16,028 bases of DNA from VMCP01 sp964592635 (lineage in GTDB: Bacteria; Bacteroidota; Bacteroidia; NS11-12g; UBA955). The position numbers and the translations under genes were made by a program. Shown here in pieces: positions 13,327 to 16,028 of this stretch (positions are counted from its first letter, which is position 1; the number at the start of each line of letters is the position of its first letter). The stretch lies in assembly GCA_964592635.1 (NCBI GenBank), contig CAZQFZ010000058.1, positions 1-16,028 on the forward strand, written 5' to 3'. The notes beneath the pieces were generated by a model. That model was not told the origin of the DNA. It worked only from the letters and a program-made list of their open reading frames with translations, and made no database searches.

Positions 13327-15756
13327 ATGAGTTCAACACCATTCAAATTGATTCTGCAAATCTTTTCATTAATCTTTTATTTGACATGCAATTTGCTCTA
13401 TTCTCAAAACGCAATTCCTTCGAGCATTTCAATGAATGAAATACAAACATTGAGCCGAAAGGGGAACATTATCGGAAATATAACGGACCAAATAACCCGT
13501 TCCAAAATCAATGAAGCATACATTCAGATAATTCCAGAAAACAAGCCAAGAATTACATCATTCAATGGATATTATGAAATCAACCAATTAAACATTGGAA
13601 ATTATACATTATTAATCAGTGCAATTGGTTATGAAACCAAACGAATCGATGACATAGTAATTTTACCGAATAAAACCATTGAACTCAACATTGAATTACT
13701 TCCAACGGAGTTAGATTTGGTAGATACTGTGAATATCAAAGTAAATCGATTTCATTCTACAGCTAGAAATGTTTCAAGTTTTGAATTCAGCAGAGAAGAA
13801 ATATCGTCAAATCCAGGTGCTCAAGGTGATATTTTTAGAGCAATTGGAATGTTGCCAGGTGTGACTAGTAGCGGTGGCATATACTCGGCTATTGCAGTAA
13901 GAGGACAGGGAGTAAGAGACAATGTTTATTTAGTTGATGATATTCCATTAACCGAAGTTGGACATCTGGAAGGCAATAGTTTTTTCAACGATCCCAATGG
14001 TGGTCGATTTAGTATTTTTGCACCCAGAGTTATTGAAAATGCTCGTTTCCAAGGAGGTGGTTTTAGTTCTGAATATGGTCGAAAAAGTGCTTCTTATTTG
14101 GGCTTAACCATTAAAGAAGGGAATCGTTTTAATGGTATTTATGACGGACAAATAGATTTACTTGGATTAAATATCAATTACGATGGTCCCAGCGGATTTT
14201 CAAAGAAAACTACCCTATTCATTTCAGCTCGATATCAGAACTTTCTTCCTTTGGTTAAAGTAATTGGACTTGAAAACTTAGGTTTGCCCATTTATGGAGA
14301 TCTTATTTTTAAATCCTCAACTAAGATTAATGAAAAGAATAAATTAAATATTATAGGAATGATTAACCCAGAATCATTTGTTCGTACCGTAAAAAATGTA
14401 GAAGCTGATGAGCCATTAAACTTGCTTTATCTACCCAATTTTAAGAGAAATAAAACAACCTTGGGATTAAATCTACAATCGCAAATTGGAAAACATCAGT
14501 GGCGAAATGTTTTATACTTTAATCAATATAACTCTGAAGTTAAAGTGGGTAAGGCGTTTCCAACAAAAGATTCAAACGGAAATATCAATAGATCAGAAAT
14601 TCCATTTAACAAGGAAATTCAAACTCAGTCCTATTCTGAATCTAAAATTGGTTTTCGCTCACTACTAAATTTAAACTTTAACACTTCAAATAGATTACAT
14701 CTTGGTATAGAAACTGAATTTATTCGACTTTCAAACACTCGCAACTTGTTACTCAATGATACTAATTACATTTTCAGAAGGAATCAATTATTTAACCCAA
14801 ATTTGAATTATCAAGTTGTCTCGAAGGATTTGGTAAATGCAAATACTGAAAAAACCAACTTTACATCCGTTTTATTTGGTAATTATATCTTTAAAATAAA
14901 TAAAGTTTGGGATATTCAATCGGGAATTCGATTGGAATATTTCGGTTTCTCAAATGAGATTAAAATCTCCCCTAGGGCATCCTTTAATTTTGCAATTAAT
15001 CCGAAACAACAGCTATCAATTGCAGCAGGTATTTATTATCAAGAGCCTGTTTATTCAGACCTAGCGGATCTCCCGAATACGGAAAGTTTAAATTTAGAAA
15101 AAATTACTCAAACAGTAATTTCCTATAAAAATCAAATTAATCCAAACCTGAGATTTATGATTGAATTATGGTATAAGGATTTCGATAATATCATTGTTAC
15201 TCCGATAGCTTCAAGTGTTTTGAGAAATAATAATGGCTATGGTTGGGGAAATGGTATCGATATTAGTTTAAATCAAAAACTAAATAAAAAGTGGCATGGA
15301 ATTGTAAGTTATTCCTACATGGATGTAATAATAAATGATGGTGATGGACTCGGATATTACCCATTCACTTTTAGTCAGCCGCACCAATTCAATTCCATGC
15401 TAAGTTACACATTAAATTCCAGTTGGTCTTTTTCTGGGAAATTCAGATATGCAACTGGCCGGCCTATGGATAGTTATAAGATCCATTCAAATGTATTAAA
15501 TACGAGTTCTTCTCCAATTTATTCAATGGAATTGATTGGAAAAAACCAATCTCGATTACCCAATTTTACCAGCCTAGATTTACGCCTAAACTGGACATTA
15601 CAACTTTCAAAATTTCGAATTATATCTTTTTTCGATGTTGTAAATATCCTAAACAAGCAAATAGCCAATAATTTAAATTTCAATCATTTAACTGGAAAAC
15701 CCTTTTATGATGGTTTGGCTATTTTCCCAACAGGAGGCATGAAATTTGAATTTTAA
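13327..15756 (+). CDS. TonB-dependent outer-membrane receptor
   Basis: The 809-residue protein begins with a signal peptide (hydrophobic core about residues 8-24, probable cleavage near LYSQN). A carboxypeptidase-regulatory-like beta-sandwich follows (about 46-132, with the pattern GNITD...I...A.I.I), then the plug domain (about 140-265, with GDIFRAIGMLPGV and AIAVRGQGVRDNVYLVDDIPL), then a transmembrane beta-barrel ending in the expected aromatic residue (EF at the C-terminus). Such receptors import large or scarce ligands using TonB-ExbBD energy; the ligand cannot be told. No SusD-like partner is next to it. The frame extends to a TTG at 13309, but ATG 13327 leads straight into the signal peptide and is preferred. 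The gene sits 50 bp after a Crp-like regulator with a hairpin between, and is AT-rich by eye. Confidence 0.92.
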   Translation: MSSTPFKLILQIFSLIFYLTCNLLYSQNAIPSSISMNEIQTLSRKGNIIGNITDQITRSKINEAYIQIIPENKPRITSFNGYYEINQLNIGNYTLLISAIGYETKRIDDIVILPNKTIELNIELLPTELDLVDTVNIKVNRFHSTARNVSSFEFSREEISSNPGAQGDIFRAIGMLPGVTSSGGIYSAIAVRGQGVRDNVYLVDDIPLTEVGHLEGNSFFNDPNGGRFSIFAPRVIENARFQGGGFSSEYGRKSASYLGLTIKEGNRFNGIYDGQIDLLGLNINYDGPSGFSKKTTLFISARYQNFLPLVKVIGLENLGLPIYGDLIFKSSTKINEKNKLNIIGMINPESFVRTVKNVEADEPLNLLYLPNFKRNKTTLGLNLQSQIGKHQWRNVLYFNQYNSEVKVGKAFPTKDSNGNINRSEIPFNKEIQTQSYSESKIGFRSLLNLNFNTSNRLHLGIETEFIRLSNTRNLLLNDTNYIFRRNQLFNPNLNYQVVSKDLVNANTEKTNFTSVLFGNYIFKINKVWDIQSGIRLEYFGFSNEIKISPRASFNFAINPKQQLSIAAGIYYQEPVYSDLADLPNTESLNLEKITQTVISYKNQINPNLRFMIELWYKDFDNIIVTPIASSVLRNNNGYGWGNGIDISLNQKLNKKWHGIVSYSYMDVIINDGDGLGYYPFTFSQPHQFNSMLSYTLNSSWSFSGKFRYATGRPMDSYKIHSNVLNTSSSPIYSMELIGKNQSRLPNFTSLDLRLNWTLQLSKFRIISFFDVVNILNKQIANNLNFNHLTGKPFYDGLAIFPTGGMKFEF

Positions 15757-15824
15757 GTACGTGTTCAATATTGGTGACCTTTTTAACCCCTTCCCCAGTA
15801 AATCAGAAAACATCAATTAAGGTT

Positions 15825-15989
15825 TTATATATTCTCTGAGGGCACCTTTGGTTCGCTAATTCCCATTTCTTTCACATTGGAAAAAGTAGCGGATAGGTTT
15901 GCTAAAAACTCTGATTTCCACTTGGAAATGTTTACGGCGTTTACTTCAAATTTCTGTGACAACTGTGCCAATTTTGTAAGCTCCCCCGT
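15825..15989 (-). pseudogene. IS3-family OrfA transposase fragment
   Basis: Read on the minus strand, this stretch gives a peptide containing GELTKLAQLSQKFEV, then NISKWKSEFLANLSATF, then a TAA at 15825-15827. The pattern of a 'T-x-x-x-LA-x-x-x-x-FEV' helix followed by 'IS-x-WK-x-EFL-x-N-x-x-x-x-F' is that of the helix-turn-helix N-domain of IS3-type OrfA proteins. The usual N-terminus (KRR-x-F-x-x-EFK) and the following leucine zipper are missing, and no start codon fits, so it is a decayed fragment of about 50 codons. The DDE-bearing OrfB is absent, as are visible terminal inverted repeats; the window ends 39 bp further on. The assignment rests on remembered motif similarity alone. Confidence 0.5.
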
Positions 15990-16028
15990 TTGAGTACATA
16001 TCAAAAATAGACATTTTCATTTATTGAC

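Noticed and set aside
13363..13395. Lipobox in the TonB-dependent receptor signal peptide (Cys after LT)
   Set aside because: The position before the Cys is Thr rather than Gly, Ala or Ser. An ordinary signal peptidase I site a few residues later fits an outer-membrane receptor.

Overview
The window looks like a chromosomal segment of a Bacteroidota bacterium, most likely Flavobacteriales or a close relative. Four things point there: a complete-looking lower mevalonate pathway with Bacteroidota-type GHMP kinases, several upstream sequences fitting the Bacteroidota promoter form TTG-N(17-23)-TAnnTTTG, no obvious Shine-Dalgarno sequences, and a large TonB-dependent receptor with a carboxypeptidase-regulatory-like N-domain. 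Genus cannot be fixed from this sequence. The window is cut at both ends and holds one 100-N assembly gap (6947-7046).

Everything from 68 to 11586 is on the minus strand; everything real from 11702 to 15756 is on the plus strand. The divergence point is the 115-bp space at 11587-11701. In transcription order the minus strand reads: rfbC (dTDP-4-dehydrorhamnose 3,5-epimerase) and a MazG-like pyrophosphohydrolase, 11 bp apart; then a six-gene isoprenoid operon of type 2 IPP isomerase, class II HMG-CoA reductase, a GHMP kinase resembling the 'GYDIA' group (interrupted by the gap), diphosphomevalonate decarboxylase, mevalonate kinase and a UbiA-family membrane prenyltransferase; then priA and hpd (4-hydroxyphenylpyruvate dioxygenase), each with its own promoter-like sequence.

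The isoprenoid operon is tightly packed. Isomerase and HMG-CoA reductase share ATGA, decarboxylase and mevalonate kinase are 1 bp apart, and mevalonate kinase and UbiA share TAATG. Together the genes would take HMG-CoA to IPP/DMAPP and then into a prenylated membrane product. HMG-CoA synthase is not in the window. No canonical phosphomevalonate kinase is visible; the GYDIA-like kinase is the natural candidate for that step. The UbiA protein may be a digeranylgeranylglyceryl-phosphate-synthase-like enzyme (an archaeal-type ether-lipid step) or a quinone prenyltransferase.

The plus-strand half begins with a membrane-anchored coiled-coil protein with a beta-rich C-terminal domain and ends that unit with a clear hairpin terminator. 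A Crp/Fnr-type regulator and a TonB-dependent receptor follow, separated by a second hairpin. By eye this half is more AT-rich than the mevalonate genes. Just past the receptor lies a small antisense fragment resembling an IS3-family OrfA transposase helix-turn-helix region, so the right end looks like an accessory region touched by insertion elements. No tRNA, rRNA, CRISPR or complete mobile element was seen, and no gene-free stretch exceeds 300 bp.
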